Positions 36,201-46,165 of a DNA stretch of 64,000 bases are shown here, one piece after another. This DNA is from Pseudomonas chlororaphis (lineage in GTDB: Bacteria > Pseudomonadota > Gammaproteobacteria > Pseudomonadales > Pseudomonadaceae), in assembly GCA_001023535.1 (NCBI GenBank), contig CP011020.1:3981734-4045733 (forward strand), in the 5' to 3' direction. The notes beneath the pieces are model-generated. The model ran no database searches. It worked only from the letters and a program-made list of their open reading frames with translations, and was not told the DNA's origin. Both the position numbers and the translations under genes were made by a program. Positions within the stretch are counted from its first letter, which is position 1, and each line of letters opens with the position of its first letter.

Positions 36201-39200
36201 GCGGTACTGGCGTGAGTGGTGGCGGGACCTTGAAGCTGGCGGCCAGCAAAGTGCTGATCGGCAACAGCGGCACCCCCCTCGAAGCTGGCACTCTGCAACT
36301 GGACGGCGATTTCTTCGACAAGGGTTTCTCGGCCTATGACATCACCGGCAACGAAGGCCTGACTGTGGCCGACGGGACTCGGGTCGATGTGACGATGCCG
36401 GTGTACCGTATTGGTGAACAGGCGTTGGTCACCGGCAGCGACGCGGAGCCGGCCGCTGCCTTGCAGCGCTGGACGCCGGAGCTGTATCAGGAAGACGCGG
36501 TCAAAGGTGTCCTGACCCAGCGTCGCGGCGCGAGCCTGAGTCTCACCGCAGGCACGCCAAACTCCGGCGCGGCCGACATGGCCAGTACGGTATTGAGCTT
36601 GGGCAAGGGCAGTGTGATTACCGTTGATCCAGGCCAGGGCATCGATGTCCGGAGCAGCGGGCAATTGACCGCCAACGGCACGCTTAACGCCTGGGGCGGG
36701 CGGGTCAGCCTTACCGAGTTGAGCGTCGATGATGCGGTTCGCGATCAGGTCAATGCCCAGGGCCACGGTCGTTCCATCTGGCTGGGCGAGCAGGCGCTGA
36801 TCGATGTATCGAGCCGGGCGATGACAGCTCAGGATATGCGCGGCCAGACCTATGGCCTGGTGCGCGACGGCGGGCAGATTGTCATTGGCGGCCAGATCGA
36901 TGCCGCGAAAGGATCGACGTCTGCCTCCGAGCTGTTTGTGGTGGTGCGCGACGGTGCCCGTCTGCAAGCGGATGGCAGCCAGGCCGTGCTGGATGTTCCG
37001 GGTCAGGGCCGTACGTTGGTAGCGAGCAATGGCGGCAGTATTTCCCTGGCGTCGGCCAATGGCCTGTACCTGGACGGCGCGTTCAGCGCCCGCTCGGGGG
37101 GCGGCGGGGCGGCAGGTGGCAGTCTGTCGGTGGCGCTGGAAACCCCCTATTACCTGAAAAGCGCGGTCAATGCCCGAGTGTTGAGTGTTCGTGAACTGGT
37201 TCTGAAGCAAGTCGCGCAGGCAAGCCCGCTGGGCGATACAGCTGAAACCTCGGCGGACTCGTTGGTTTATGGTCACGGCCAGCTAGGTATCGATCAGGTC
37301 CTGGCCGGTGGTTTCGACAATTTGTCCTTGTTGAGCAACGGACTGATGAGCGTCGATGGCAACCTGTCGATGTCCCTCGGACAAAGCCTGAGCCTGTACG
37401 CCCGCAGCTTTGGATTGAGTGCAACCGCGCCAGCCAATACTCGGGTCGAGTTCAATGCACCCCATGTGTTGCTGTCTACTGCGACAGGGCTGGCGACCAC
37501 TCGACCGAGTTTTGATCCTTACACCCGGCCAGTGGTCGAGGGTGGCGGGGTGTCTCTATTGGCGAACAAGGCGCTGTTTTCCGTCAATGCTGATCTGCTG
37601 GATGTGCAAGGCAATGTGATGTTCAGCAGCAAAGGCACAGTGAGGCAGGCCGATGACAGCACTGTGGGACTTGAGCGCGCAGGTTTCGATCAGGTCCAGC
37701 TGAGCAGCCGGGGTGATCTGCGATTCCTGGCCGGGTTCTCGAGCGCCGATATGCCTACGGGGTTTACCACGCAATTGCTGACCCCTTCGGACATGCTGTT
37801 GCAAGCGGCCCAGCTGTATCCGGCAACCGGAGTCGGGGCTCGGGTGTTGGCGGGGTCTGGTTGGGGCACATCGGATAATGGTACCCCTCTCTACGACCCG
37901 GCACGCAGCCTGGTAATCGGGCGCACAACCCAGACGACGCCCCAGGTACCCTATTCGGTATTCGGGCGCTTGCAACTGGGTAGCGCGAACATCGAACAGG
38001 GTGGCGTGGTTCGGGCGCCGTTGGGATTGATTGAGGTCGGCACCAACGGCGGTGTAGGGGGGTATGCCATCAGCGATCGGGTAAGTCTGTTGCCGGGCAG
38101 CCTGACGTCGGTCAGCGGCTTGGGCCTGAGATTGCCCTATGGCGGCACGGTCGACGGTCAAAGTTATGAGTACGCTGGCAAGAAGGTGGTGTTGCTAGGA
38201 CAGGGTGCAGTACCCAGTCTAAACGCTGACATTAACATCGGCGTTATTCTGGGCGGGCGATCGGTCACGGCACAGGAGGGTTCGGTGCTTGACCTGTCTG
38301 GTGGCGGTGATTTGCTCGGCGCTGGCTTTATCTCAGGCCGTGGTGGTTCTACTGACGCCCGTTTCAATCCGCTGGTACAAATGGGTGCCAATGGCGGTTT
38401 CACCTTGCCTGGTCTTTCCAGCAACCCGGTCTACGCCATTGTGCCGGGCAACCAGAGTCAGTATGCGCCGGTCGCTGCCGAAGGTGGCGCGGTGGATCCG
38501 AGGGTCGGCCAGCAGACCACCATCGGTGCCGGTGTGCCCGGGCTGGCTGCCGGTACTTACACCCTGATGCCGTCCACTTATGCGTTGCTGCCGGGCGCGT
38601 TCCGGGTCGAGGTCAATGGCTTGGCGGGGCAAGGCATCACAACGGGCGCGCAACAGATGCGCAACGGTTCCTGGACCACCGCCGGGGTGTTGTCGGTGGC
38701 CAATACAGGTCAGCGTAACAGTTTGTCCAGTCAGGTCATTCTGACGTCGGGGGATGTGCTGCGCCGCTACTCGCAATACAACGAAACGAGCTACGCGCAG
38801 TTCGCCGTGGCCGATGCCGCTCGCCTGGGCGTACCCCGGGCAATGTTGCCGGTAGACGCCAAGACCTTGAAACTGAACCTGGCCCCTGGAGCAGGGGATC
38901 AAGCATTCTCCTTCAAGGGTGTCGGCAAGTTCGCGCCTCAGGCGGGAGGCTTCGGCGGTTCCGTCTCAGTGGTTGGTTACGCCCGGAGCGCGCTGGAGGT
39001 GGTTGCGGATGGGCGTGGGGCCACGGCTGGTTTCGAGGGCGTGACCCTCACTGCCGAAAGCCTGAATGCATTGAACGCTTCGCGTCAGGTCATAGGCGGC
39101 CTGTTTTCGGTTAGTTACGGTCAAAGCGGAAATTACGTGACTCCGGTGTCTGAGATGTCGCGTAGCGTGACATTGCGTGAAGGTGCGGCTTTAGCAGCAC

Positions 39201-42200
39201 CTGAGGTTTTCCTGTTGGCCAATGGCGGCGAGTTATCGATGGAACAGGGCGCTGTCATCAACACCATCGGTCGTGGCGCGGCTGCTTACGACGCCCGAGC
39301 TGGCTTTGTTTACAGTCTCAATAACGACGCCAATATGCTGGCCGCCTCCAATGGTTTGCTCAGCGTACTGGCCCCTCCATCGGGCGGCGCAGGCTCCATC
39401 AATATCGGTGGCTGCCGCCTGACGCCTTGCAGTGGCGTCACACGCATTCACTCCGAAGGCAGTATCGTTGCAGGCACCGCTGGCAGCCTGGAACTGGACG
39501 ACCAGGTGCGTTACGGCACCCGTCACCTGACCCTGGCCCTGAGCAACATCAACGTCGGCACCGCCCAGGCATTGAGCGATGCGTCGGGGCGCAATGTATT
39601 GCCTGCCGGTCTGACCCTGAGCCAGACCGTTCTGGATCGCCTGTTGCGCGGGGACACCCAATATGGTGCTCCGGCCCTGGAAACCCTCGAACTGTCGGCC
39701 AGTCAGGCGCTGAATTTCTATGGCACCGTCAGCCTCGACACCTATGATTCGACCACCGGTAAGTCGCGCCTGAACAACCTGATGCTCAGCACCCCGGCAA
39801 TTTATGGCGCGGGCGGCGCCGGCGATGCAGCGACCATCCGCACCGCCAACCTGATCTGGAACGGTGCCGTCGGCGCGCCGGGTTCGGTCATCGCCGACGG
39901 GGCCGGCACCGGCGCCGGTCGCCTGGACATCCAGGCCCAGCGCATCGAGTTTGGTTACGGTGAATTCGCCCAGCCCAGCTCGGTCACTACCCTGGACCGT
40001 CTGGCCCTGGGCTTTGCCAACGTCAACCTCAACGCCAGCGAGCGTCTGACCGCCAATCACAAAGGCAGCCTGGCGGTCTATCAGACCCAGGGTGCATACG
40101 ACCCGAAAACGGGCTTTGCCTACAGCGGCGGCAATCTGAATATTCTTACTCCGTTGTTGACCGGTGAAGCCGGTTCGATCAACCGCATCAGCGCGGGTGG
40201 GGCGATCAACGTGGCGGGCGCGAGCGCTAAGCCGGGCACCGTTTCCGGGCTCGGTGGCGAGTTGTCCCTCAAGAGTGCCAGCCTCAACCTGGCCAGTGCG
40301 GTGGTGCTGCCCAGTGGCAAGCTGACCTTGAGCGCGACCCGCGACCTGACCCTGGCCGATGCGGCGTTGATCGATGTGGCGGGTCGCACGGTGACTTTCA
40401 ACGATGTGACGCGCTACAGCGCCGGTGGCGAGGTGATTCTGCAAAGCCAGAACGGCGACATCCGCCAGGCCGATGGCTCGACCATCGACTTCTCGGCCCG
40501 CAACAACCAGGCCGGCCGGCTCAGCGCCGTGGCTGTGGACGGGGCGGCGGGCGTGGTGGACCTGCAAGGGCGGATTCTCGGCAGCAGCACGGGCGAATAC
40601 GACGCCGGTGGCACCGCCATGCCGCACCTGGCCGGCAGCGTGGAAATCCAGGCGCAGCGTCTGGGCGGCAGCGGCAGTCTCAGTGAGCAGTTCGCGGCGT
40701 TGAATCAGCGCTTGAACGATGGGCAGGTCTACGGATCCCGTGGCTTCCAGCTCAAACAGGGCGACCTGGTGATCGGCGACGGGCTTAAGGCCTCGTCGAT
40801 CAATGTGTCGGTGGACAACGGCAGCTTGCTGGTCAACGGCAAGGTCGACGCCAGCGGTGAGCGCGTTGGCAGTATTTATCTGGCCGCCGGCAATGCCCTG
40901 ACCCTGGGCAGCGCAGCGGTGCTCGATGCCCATGGCCGACGCCTGCGGGTGGACAGCTACGGCAAGATCATCGACTCACCGAACCGCGCCATCGTGGACC
41001 TGACCGCACGCCAAGGGCTGCTGACCCTGGGCAATGGTGCCCGTATCGACCTGCGCCATGGCACCGAGGTGGCGCTGGGCAGTAAGCCGGGCATGCATGA
41101 CGGTCGCGCCCGCGGAACATTGCAACTCAACGCACCACGACTGGGCGGTGTTTCAGGCGGCGACGTGGCAATCGATGCCAGCGGCGCCGTGGATGTCCAA
41201 GGCGCCCGTTCGATCGCGCTGGTGGCCATGTGGCAATACGACGATGCACCGTTGGTCAACGTACCGGCAGCCAGCGGCAAGCCTTATCAGGTCATCAATC
41301 AAGCGTGGTTGGACGATGTGCATGACGACAACACCGCGTTCATCACTCAGGCCCACGACAACGACGATCTGTTGCAGCGCAAACTCGCCGGACTGAAAAA
41401 CAGCCGCTATCGCGATGTATTCCATCTGCGCCCTGGTGTGGAGGTGGTGAGCGCGACGGCCGATGGCGACCTGGTGGTCCAAGGCGACCTGGACCTGTCG
41501 CGCTATCGCTATGAGAGCCTCAATCGGCATAACCAACTGGACAATGTCTATGGCTCCGGCGAATCCGCCAGCCTGACGTTGCGCGCCGGGGGCGATCTGA
41601 ATATCTATGGCAGCATCACCGACGGTTTCGCCCAGCCGCCGGCCAGCAACGATGACAAGGGCTGGGTGCTATTGCCGGGTATTGATTTTGCGGCAGGCGA
41701 TATCGTCGTGCCCGGTACCGGCGTGATCCTGGCGGAGGACACGGCGTTTCCGGCCGGCTCGGTGCTCAACTTCGACGTGCCGCTCAAGGGCGCCACATTG
41801 GCGGCGGGAACGCGCCTGCCAGTAGCCGCGACGCTTGATCAACCTTTGGTACTGCCGGCGGGCACGGTGCTTGCCGCGGCGGTGCATGACGCCTTGGGTA
41901 ATCTGTTGTTCGCCGCCGGCACTTTGTTGGCTTCGACTCAGACCCTTGATGCGGGCACAGTGCTGGGGGCTGGGAGCCTGCTGGGCAGCAGCGCAACCAT
42001 TGGCAGCCTGATCTGGCCTAAAGGCGTTGCACTGCCAGGCATTGCGGACGCGCCCCATGGCTTGACCAACGTCGTGCGTCTCAGCGGTCCCCTGGCATTG
42101 AATGTGGGTTCGAAAATTCCTTCAGGTACCGACATCAAGCTGCCGGCGGGTGTCGAGTCGGTGCAGTTGCGTCCGGAAGTGGCGGGCAGCAATTGGGCCA

Positions 42201-45200
42201 TTGCGCCAATGTTGGCCGAGGGGTCGCAGTCCTGGTCCCTACGGCTGGTGGCCGGCGCCGATACGCAGGCGGCGGACAGTCGGGTCGTGAAGCCTGTGAC
42301 GGCTGGCGGGGATCTTCGTTTGGCGGATAGTCATTACGGTATGTTTGGTGTGCCTAAGGCTGGCGAGATGTTGTGGACCGAAGCAGGGTCATTGGATTTT
42401 TTTGGCGACACCAGCATGGCAGGCCAACCGATTGACTTCGAGGCGATTGGTTACCCAGGGCTATGTACTGATTTACCGGATTTTTGTAAGGCCAGCAGTG
42501 GATATATATGGACTGAAGTAGGGGCTATCGAATGGGGGGATCCGAGTCTCGCCGGTCAACCGATTGATTTTGGTGCCATCGGGTACCCGGAATTGTGTAC
42601 CGAAAATCCCTCTTATTGCCAAGCAGTCGGACAAGCCGATTACAAAGCTGGCAGCCAACGGTGGAGCGTGGTTCGTACCGGCGCGGCTGACCTTGAGCTG
42701 TTCTCGGCAGGTGATGTGAAAATGGATTCGCTGTACGGCGTCTATACCGCAGGCAGCTCGGCGAGCGCGACTCATGCCAACGATCCTTACAACCAACCTA
42801 AGGCGCTGGGTGCGGAAGGAAAGGTGCTTAACGATGCATTCGGTGACAACGAGCAGTTTGTGAATGGCGGTACTACTAGTCTTTACCGCGCTTGGTACCC
42901 GGATTTTGGCGGCAACCTGACTCTGAACGTTGGCGGGAGTCTGACCGGCAATACAATGGACGCGGTGACTAGCAGCGGTAATGCGCGACCCAATCCCGGC
43001 GATTTGGGTTATGACACTGCGAATGTCGGGAACTGGCTGTGGCGCCAAGGCAACGGCTCGGTTTCTACCGATACCCAGGCACAACCCGCTGCCTGGTGGA
43101 TCAATTTCGGGAGCTATACCGCAGCACAGAATGGCAAGGCTGATTTGATGGTTGGATTTACCGGGTTTGGTACCTTGGGCGGCGGTAACCTGAATGTTCA
43201 GGTCGCGGGCGATGCCGGGGTGATCGATCAAATGGCGGGTAGCCTTCTTGAGTCCCGCAGCAACAGCCGCAGTCAAGGATTGGTGCTTGCCGTAGGCAGT
43301 ACCGGGCGTGTGGGCGCCGATGGCATTCTGCAATTGACCGGCGGCGGCGATCTCAATCTGCGGGTGGGCGGTGCCTTGAATCCCGGGAGCTTGTTCACGA
43401 GCGGGCATCTCAACGGTGCGGTCATCAACCTGCGGGGGCACGCGCAGATCGATAGCGGTGCCATTGGCCGAATCGATCTTCGCTATGGCAACGCCGCCAC
43501 TGTGCAGTCCCCTCGAGAGACTCGGGCATACGATTCCTTCAAATCCACACGTGGCGACGCCACCGGTGGGCTGACTCTGATGCCGGGCGACGCCACTTTC
43601 AATCTATCTACCCTGGGCGATCTCGTCGTTCAGGACGTTGCAGACCCAGGTCGGGCATTGATGATGAGCGTATCTCCATTCAAAAGTGACGCGATTAACG
43701 GATCGGGTGTGAGCTGGTTTACGCTATGGACTGCCAACACGGCGATTGATCTATGGACGTCGGGAGGTAACCTGACGCCTCTGACGTTGGGGCTGGATAC
43801 GGACCTTGCAATGGTCTACCCCTCAATCCTGCGGGCTGTGGCGGCCAGTGGTAGCCTGTATTACGGCAGGGCTAAGGCGATAGGTACCAGCGCAGTCTAC
43901 GACGCTAACAATCTTCCAGCGCTGTTGCTCGCACCTGGCCCTAACAGTGAATTGCAATTCCTAGCCGGCGATTCCATCTACGGCGGCGACATGTCGGTCA
44001 GTCGTTCCGGTGCCGCATCGGCCGCTTTGGCTACGCCATTCCGGCCAGCCTATGTCGCTTCTGTCGATAACGGCATCAGTATCAAAGTCAGCAATCTTTC
44101 GGCCGACGGTAATCCCGTGCGCCTTAGTTCGAACATGCTGCCGCTGTTTGCCTTCGACACCAGCAGCGCTTCCAGCGAATGGGCTCTCAATGCCGATCCT
44201 GCTCGCTTCTATGCACTCGAAGGCGATTTGCTGGCAGTCACCACCGGGCGGTCGATGACGTCGGTTTCCACGGCCAGATGGCCGGGGCGAATTGCATATG
44301 AAGGCGCTGGAGCTGTCCGGATGATGGCTGGGCGAGACATCGTCAGCAGCGGGGTTCCGCTGGCCGGATCGCGCAGTGATAACGCTGAAGCGGGGAACTA
44401 CACCGTCTCCGGCAACCTCTTCATCCACAACAACCCCACCGACATTTCCATCGTGTCAGCCGGGCGCGACATCCTCTACAGCACCTTCAACGTCGCCGGT
44501 CCCGGCCTGCTGGAGATCACCGCCGGGCGCAATATCCTGATGGACGACAAGGTCAGCATCACCAGCCTCGGCGCCGTGGTACCGGGGGATTCGCGCCCTG
44601 GCGCGAGCCTGGTGTTGCAGGCCGGCGCGGGCCTCGACGGGCCGGACTACGAGCGCTTCGTCAAGGCCTACCTGGATCCGGCGAACCAGGCCCTGGCCGG
44701 TGTGCCGCTGGCGAGCCAGGACGGCAAGGTCGCCAAGACCTATGAAACCGAATTGGTGGATTGGCTGGAGAGGCGCTTCGGTTTCAGCGGCGATACCGAG
44801 CAGGCCCGCAGCTACTTCGCGGCACTGCCGGCCGAGCAACAGCGGGTGTTTGCCCGTGACGTGTACTTTGCCGAGCTCAAGGCCGGCGGCCGCGAGTACA
44901 ACGAAGTGGGCGGCGTGCGCCAGGGCAGTTACCTGCGGGGCCGCGAGGCTATCGACTTGTTGTTCCCGACCAAGGACGTGGCGGGCAATCCGATCACCTA
45001 CAAGGGCGACATCACGATGTTCGGCGGGGCGGGGGTGCACACCGATTTCGGCGGCAGTATCCAGATGCTGACCCCGGGCGGCGGCCAGACTTTCGGTATC
45101 GAGGGCAACGCGCCGCCGTCCACCGCCGGGGTCATCACCCAGGGTGAGGGCGATATCCAGTTGTATGCGCAGAACAGCATCCTGCTTGGGCAGAGCCGGA

Positions 45201-45853
45201 TCATGACCACCTTTGGCGGTTCGATCCTTGGCTGGTCGGCCCAGGGCGACATCAACGCCGGTCGGGGTTCGAAGACCACCGTGGTGTACACGCCGCCCAA
45301 GCGCTTGTACGACACCTGGGGCAACGTGACGCTGTCGCCTTCGGTACCGAGCACCGGGGCCGGTATCGCCACCCTCAACCCCATTGCCGAAGTGGCGCCG
45401 GGGGATATCGACCTGATCGCGCCGTTGGGCACCATCGATGCCGGCGAGGCGGGGATCCGGGTGTCGGGCAACGTCAACATCGCGGCATTGACCGTGGTGA
45501 ACGCGGCCAACATCCAGACCCAGGGCAAGGCCTCCGGCGTGCCGTTGGCGGCTTCGGTGAACACCGGGGCCATCACCTCCGCCAGCGCGGCGGCGACCTC
45601 GGCCACCCAGGCGGCCGAGGACGTGACCCGCCAGCAGCAGAACGCGGCGCGGCAGAACCAGGCGTCGGTGTTCACCGTGCAGGTGGTGAGTTTCGGCTCC
45701 GAGCAGTTGGCTCCGTCCCGCGACGGCGCCAGCCGCGAGGCCCCTCGCGCCTACGACCCGGCCAGCCCGGTGCAAGTGCTCGGCGCCGGGCCACTGGACG
45801 AACAGACCCGGCAGCGCTTGACGGAAGAGGAGCGGGGGCGATTGAGTCTGTGA
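33266..45853 (+). CDS. pdtA: Giant filamentous-haemagglutinin-like exoprotein, PdtA-like
   Basis: About 4,195 residues. A long basic n-region precedes a signal peptide ending LLMVAGNAQA (residue 41). A TPS-type haemagglutination domain lies at about residues 110-320 (ILNWETFNVGRNTTVDF, MLVNRNGIIFSGSSQVNVRNLAAVAANI). Thousands of residues of beta-helix-like repeats follow. A DUF3739-type region lies at about 3690-4110 (TVSGNLFIHNNPTDISIVSAG, GDITMFGGAGVHTDFGGSI). The end is an Ala/Gln-rich helix and a charged tail. A 45-residue tandem duplication starts near residues 3037 and 3082, each unit ending in a Cys pair. Size and position match the Vre-regulated TpsA protein PdtA of P. aeruginosa, but no TpsB transporter gene follows. 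The ATG at 33266 is chosen for AAGGA eight bases upstream; TTG 33230 and ATG 33257 or 33284 are alternatives. Confidence 0.88.
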   Translation: MLRCKPMKPNVPRRDGELSMGRLKPLAQAIALLMVAGNAQAATAFSSAWFAAKGAAPAGGAARPTTAVPGMPPPLAQQQRANAQLQRSLTNLNNTVAAIAAQQAAQAAGRQAAFGQVQVVPDGLGEGGLKVDNSLTQGWLNAKGPQQTQAGGKTTVKIEQTADKAILNWETFNVGRNTTVDFQQQADWAVLNRVNDPQARPSQIQGQIKGNGTVMLVNRNGIIFSGSSQVNVRNLAAVAANITDEQFSQRGLYVDATGTQPTFTDAAGKVEVQRGAQIETHRAATSTAGGGYALLLGSEVENAGSIITAKGQTTLAAGDSFYIRRGQGTSGNSRSTTRGNEVATSLKPGSSAGTVINSGLIQASTGDITLTGHNVQQNGVVVASSSVDTRGTVHLLNAFSDSTGSVTLGQGSATAVLLDAAGGSALDSQRNAGPAGLDGTPNNLITGQFNNLSSVVDRSDQSRVEIVSGGSVDFQNGSITLATGGQVAVSAAGRSLVRDGAMIDVSGAIGVKVAMESNSIKVNVQGNEQRDAPINREGGKLTNSDVWVDVRDLVYVPAGTNGYATDRWYTAGGLLEVGGYLGTRGHSVGEWAAQGGTLTFTGNDVVTQQAAQLNLSGGTLDVQSGYLRQSWLKGANGRLYELSKAPGDILYTGIYKGYEDHSQRWGQTDYYYNPLIAPRERFEAGYTVSRDAGKLVVSTRNAVLEGHIVGEVYQGERQTQAPNFNLDGYQQSQNAVARRAELWVGSYTPIYDKTSGVINSGLNPTFDQVTVGKVTDKIAAGLDLTSAVGSDRQGKLVLDNALLNGFQLGAVKVAGAEGIKVDGALKVADGGDITLYAPQVEVNADLTARSGRIVLGNILKQVRTDNFQMGDVTLSPVTGQRATVTLGEGVKLNTAGRWSNLLLDGNDRQGLPFINGGSVSVRSSGDIDVRQGSLIDVSSGAAVMADGKTRGGKGGDLTLTASTGASSGNGDLNLEGELRGTGVSGGGTLKLAASKVLIGNSGTPLEAGTLQLDGDFFDKGFSAYDITGNEGLTVADGTRVDVTMPVYRIGEQALVTGSDAEPAAALQRWTPELYQEDAVKGVLTQRRGASLSLTAGTPNSGAADMASTVLSLGKGSVITVDPGQGIDVRSSGQLTANGTLNAWGGRVSLTELSVDDAVRDQVNAQGHGRSIWLGEQALIDVSSRAMTAQDMRGQTYGLVRDGGQIVIGGQIDAAKGSTSASELFVVVRDGARLQADGSQAVLDVPGQGRTLVASNGGSISLASANGLYLDGAFSARSGGGGAAGGSLSVALETPYYLKSAVNARVLSVRELVLKQVAQASPLGDTAETSADSLVYGHGQLGIDQVLAGGFDNLSLLSNGLMSVDGNLSMSLGQSLSLYARSFGLSATAPANTRVEFNAPHVLLSTATGLATTRPSFDPYTRPVVEGGGVSLLANKALFSVNADLLDVQGNVMFSSKGTVRQADDSTVGLERAGFDQVQLSSRGDLRFLAGFSSADMPTGFTTQLLTPSDMLLQAAQLYPATGVGARVLAGSGWGTSDNGTPLYDPARSLVIGRTTQTTPQVPYSVFGRLQLGSANIEQGGVVRAPLGLIEVGTNGGVGGYAISDRVSLLPGSLTSVSGLGLRLPYGGTVDGQSYEYAGKKVVLLGQGAVPSLNADINIGVILGGRSVTAQEGSVLDLSGGGDLLGAGFISGRGGSTDARFNPLVQMGANGGFTLPGLSSNPVYAIVPGNQSQYAPVAAEGGAVDPRVGQQTTIGAGVPGLAAGTYTLMPSTYALLPGAFRVEVNGLAGQGITTGAQQMRNGSWTTAGVLSVANTGQRNSLSSQVILTSGDVLRRYSQYNETSYAQFAVADAARLGVPRAMLPVDAKTLKLNLAPGAGDQAFSFKGVGKFAPQAGGFGGSVSVVGYARSALEVVADGRGATAGFEGVTLTAESLNALNASRQVIGGLFSVSYGQSGNYVTPVSEMSRSVTLREGAALAAPEVFLLANGGELSMEQGAVINTIGRGAAAYDARAGFVYSLNNDANMLAASNGLLSVLAPPSGGAGSINIGGCRLTPCSGVTRIHSEGSIVAGTAGSLELDDQVRYGTRHLTLALSNINVGTAQALSDASGRNVLPAGLTLSQTVLDRLLRGDTQYGAPALETLELSASQALNFYGTVSLDTYDSTTGKSRLNNLMLSTPAIYGAGGAGDAATIRTANLIWNGAVGAPGSVIADGAGTGAGRLDIQAQRIEFGYGEFAQPSSVTTLDRLALGFANVNLNASERLTANHKGSLAVYQTQGAYDPKTGFAYSGGNLNILTPLLTGEAGSINRISAGGAINVAGASAKPGTVSGLGGELSLKSASLNLASAVVLPSGKLTLSATRDLTLADAALIDVAGRTVTFNDVTRYSAGGEVILQSQNGDIRQADGSTIDFSARNNQAGRLSAVAVDGAAGVVDLQGRILGSSTGEYDAGGTAMPHLAGSVEIQAQRLGGSGSLSEQFAALNQRLNDGQVYGSRGFQLKQGDLVIGDGLKASSINVSVDNGSLLVNGKVDASGERVGSIYLAAGNALTLGSAAVLDAHGRRLRVDSYGKIIDSPNRAIVDLTARQGLLTLGNGARIDLRHGTEVALGSKPGMHDGRARGTLQLNAPRLGGVSGGDVAIDASGAVDVQGARSIALVAMWQYDDAPLVNVPAASGKPYQVINQAWLDDVHDDNTAFITQAHDNDDLLQRKLAGLKNSRYRDVFHLRPGVEVVSATADGDLVVQGDLDLSRYRYESLNRHNQLDNVYGSGESASLTLRAGGDLNIYGSITDGFAQPPASNDDKGWVLLPGIDFAAGDIVVPGTGVILAEDTAFPAGSVLNFDVPLKGATLAAGTRLPVAATLDQPLVLPAGTVLAAAVHDALGNLLFAAGTLLASTQTLDAGTVLGAGSLLGSSATIGSLIWPKGVALPGIADAPHGLTNVVRLSGPLALNVGSKIPSGTDIKLPAGVESVQLRPEVAGSNWAIAPMLAEGSQSWSLRLVAGADTQAADSRVVKPVTAGGDLRLADSHYGMFGVPKAGEMLWTEAGSLDFFGDTSMAGQPIDFEAIGYPGLCTDLPDFCKASSGYIWTEVGAIEWGDPSLAGQPIDFGAIGYPELCTENPSYCQAVGQADYKAGSQRWSVVRTGAADLELFSAGDVKMDSLYGVYTAGSSASATHANDPYNQPKALGAEGKVLNDAFGDNEQFVNGGTTSLYRAWYPDFGGNLTLNVGGSLTGNTMDAVTSSGNARPNPGDLGYDTANVGNWLWRQGNGSVSTDTQAQPAAWWINFGSYTAAQNGKADLMVGFTGFGTLGGGNLNVQVAGDAGVIDQMAGSLLESRSNSRSQGLVLAVGSTGRVGADGILQLTGGGDLNLRVGGALNPGSLFTSGHLNGAVINLRGHAQIDSGAIGRIDLRYGNAATVQSPRETRAYDSFKSTRGDATGGLTLMPGDATFNLSTLGDLVVQDVADPGRALMMSVSPFKSDAINGSGVSWFTLWTANTAIDLWTSGGNLTPLTLGLDTDLAMVYPSILRAVAASGSLYYGRAKAIGTSAVYDANNLPALLLAPGPNSELQFLAGDSIYGGDMSVSRSGAASAALATPFRPAYVASVDNGISIKVSNLSADGNPVRLSSNMLPLFAFDTSSASSEWALNADPARFYALEGDLLAVTTGRSMTSVSTARWPGRIAYEGAGAVRMMAGRDIVSSGVPLAGSRSDNAEAGNYTVSGNLFIHNNPTDISIVSAGRDILYSTFNVAGPGLLEITAGRNILMDDKVSITSLGAVVPGDSRPGASLVLQAGAGLDGPDYERFVKAYLDPANQALAGVPLASQDGKVAKTYETELVDWLERRFGFSGDTEQARSYFAALPAEQQRVFARDVYFAELKAGGREYNEVGGVRQGSYLRGREAIDLLFPTKDVAGNPITYKGDITMFGGAGVHTDFGGSIQMLTPGGGQTFGIEGNAPPSTAGVITQGEGDIQLYAQNSILLGQSRIMTTFGGSILGWSAQGDINAGRGSKTTVVYTPPKRLYDTWGNVTLSPSVPSTGAGIATLNPIAEVAPGDIDLIAPLGTIDAGEAGIRVSGNVNIAALTVVNAANIQTQGKASGVPLAASVNTGAITSASAAATSATQAAEDVTRQQQNAARQNQASVFTVQVVSFGSEQLAPSRDGASREAPRAYDPASPVQVLGAGPLDEQTRQRLTEEERGRLSL

Positions 45854-45874
45854 CCGGGGCAGACCGGGCCTGCC

Positions 45875-46165
45875 CCTTCGCGGGCAAGCCCGCTCCCACA
45901 GCGTTGTGTGGTGGGCTTGAGGTGCGTGTCCGCCACAGCTCCCCTGTGTGGGGGCGGGTTTGCTCGCGACGAGGGCGGGTCAGTGGATGAAGGTGTCGAC
46001 TGACCTGGCGCTATCGCGGGCAAGCCCGCTCCCACAGTGTTGTGTGGTGGGCTTGAGGTGTGTGCCCGCCACAGATCCCTGTGGGAGCGGGCTTGCCCGC
46101 GAAGGCGGTCTGACAGCCGGCCTGGCTCTTGCGGTGGGCCCCAATCCAACTGCCCGCGAAGGCGG
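45875..46165. repeat. REP cluster (class B)
   Basis: At least five class B REP palindromes in both orientations fill the 330-bp gap after the giant gene, including two direct copies of a segment TGTTGTGTGGTGGGCTTGAG between them. No gene is present in this gap, and no transporter remnant was recognised. Confidence 0.88.

Noticed and set aside
34421..45775. Long open frames on the minus strand across the giant exoprotein gene
   Set aside because: They mirror the codon periodicity of a G+C-rich gene, have low-complexity His/Arg/Gly-rich translations, and show no ribosome-binding sites or domains.
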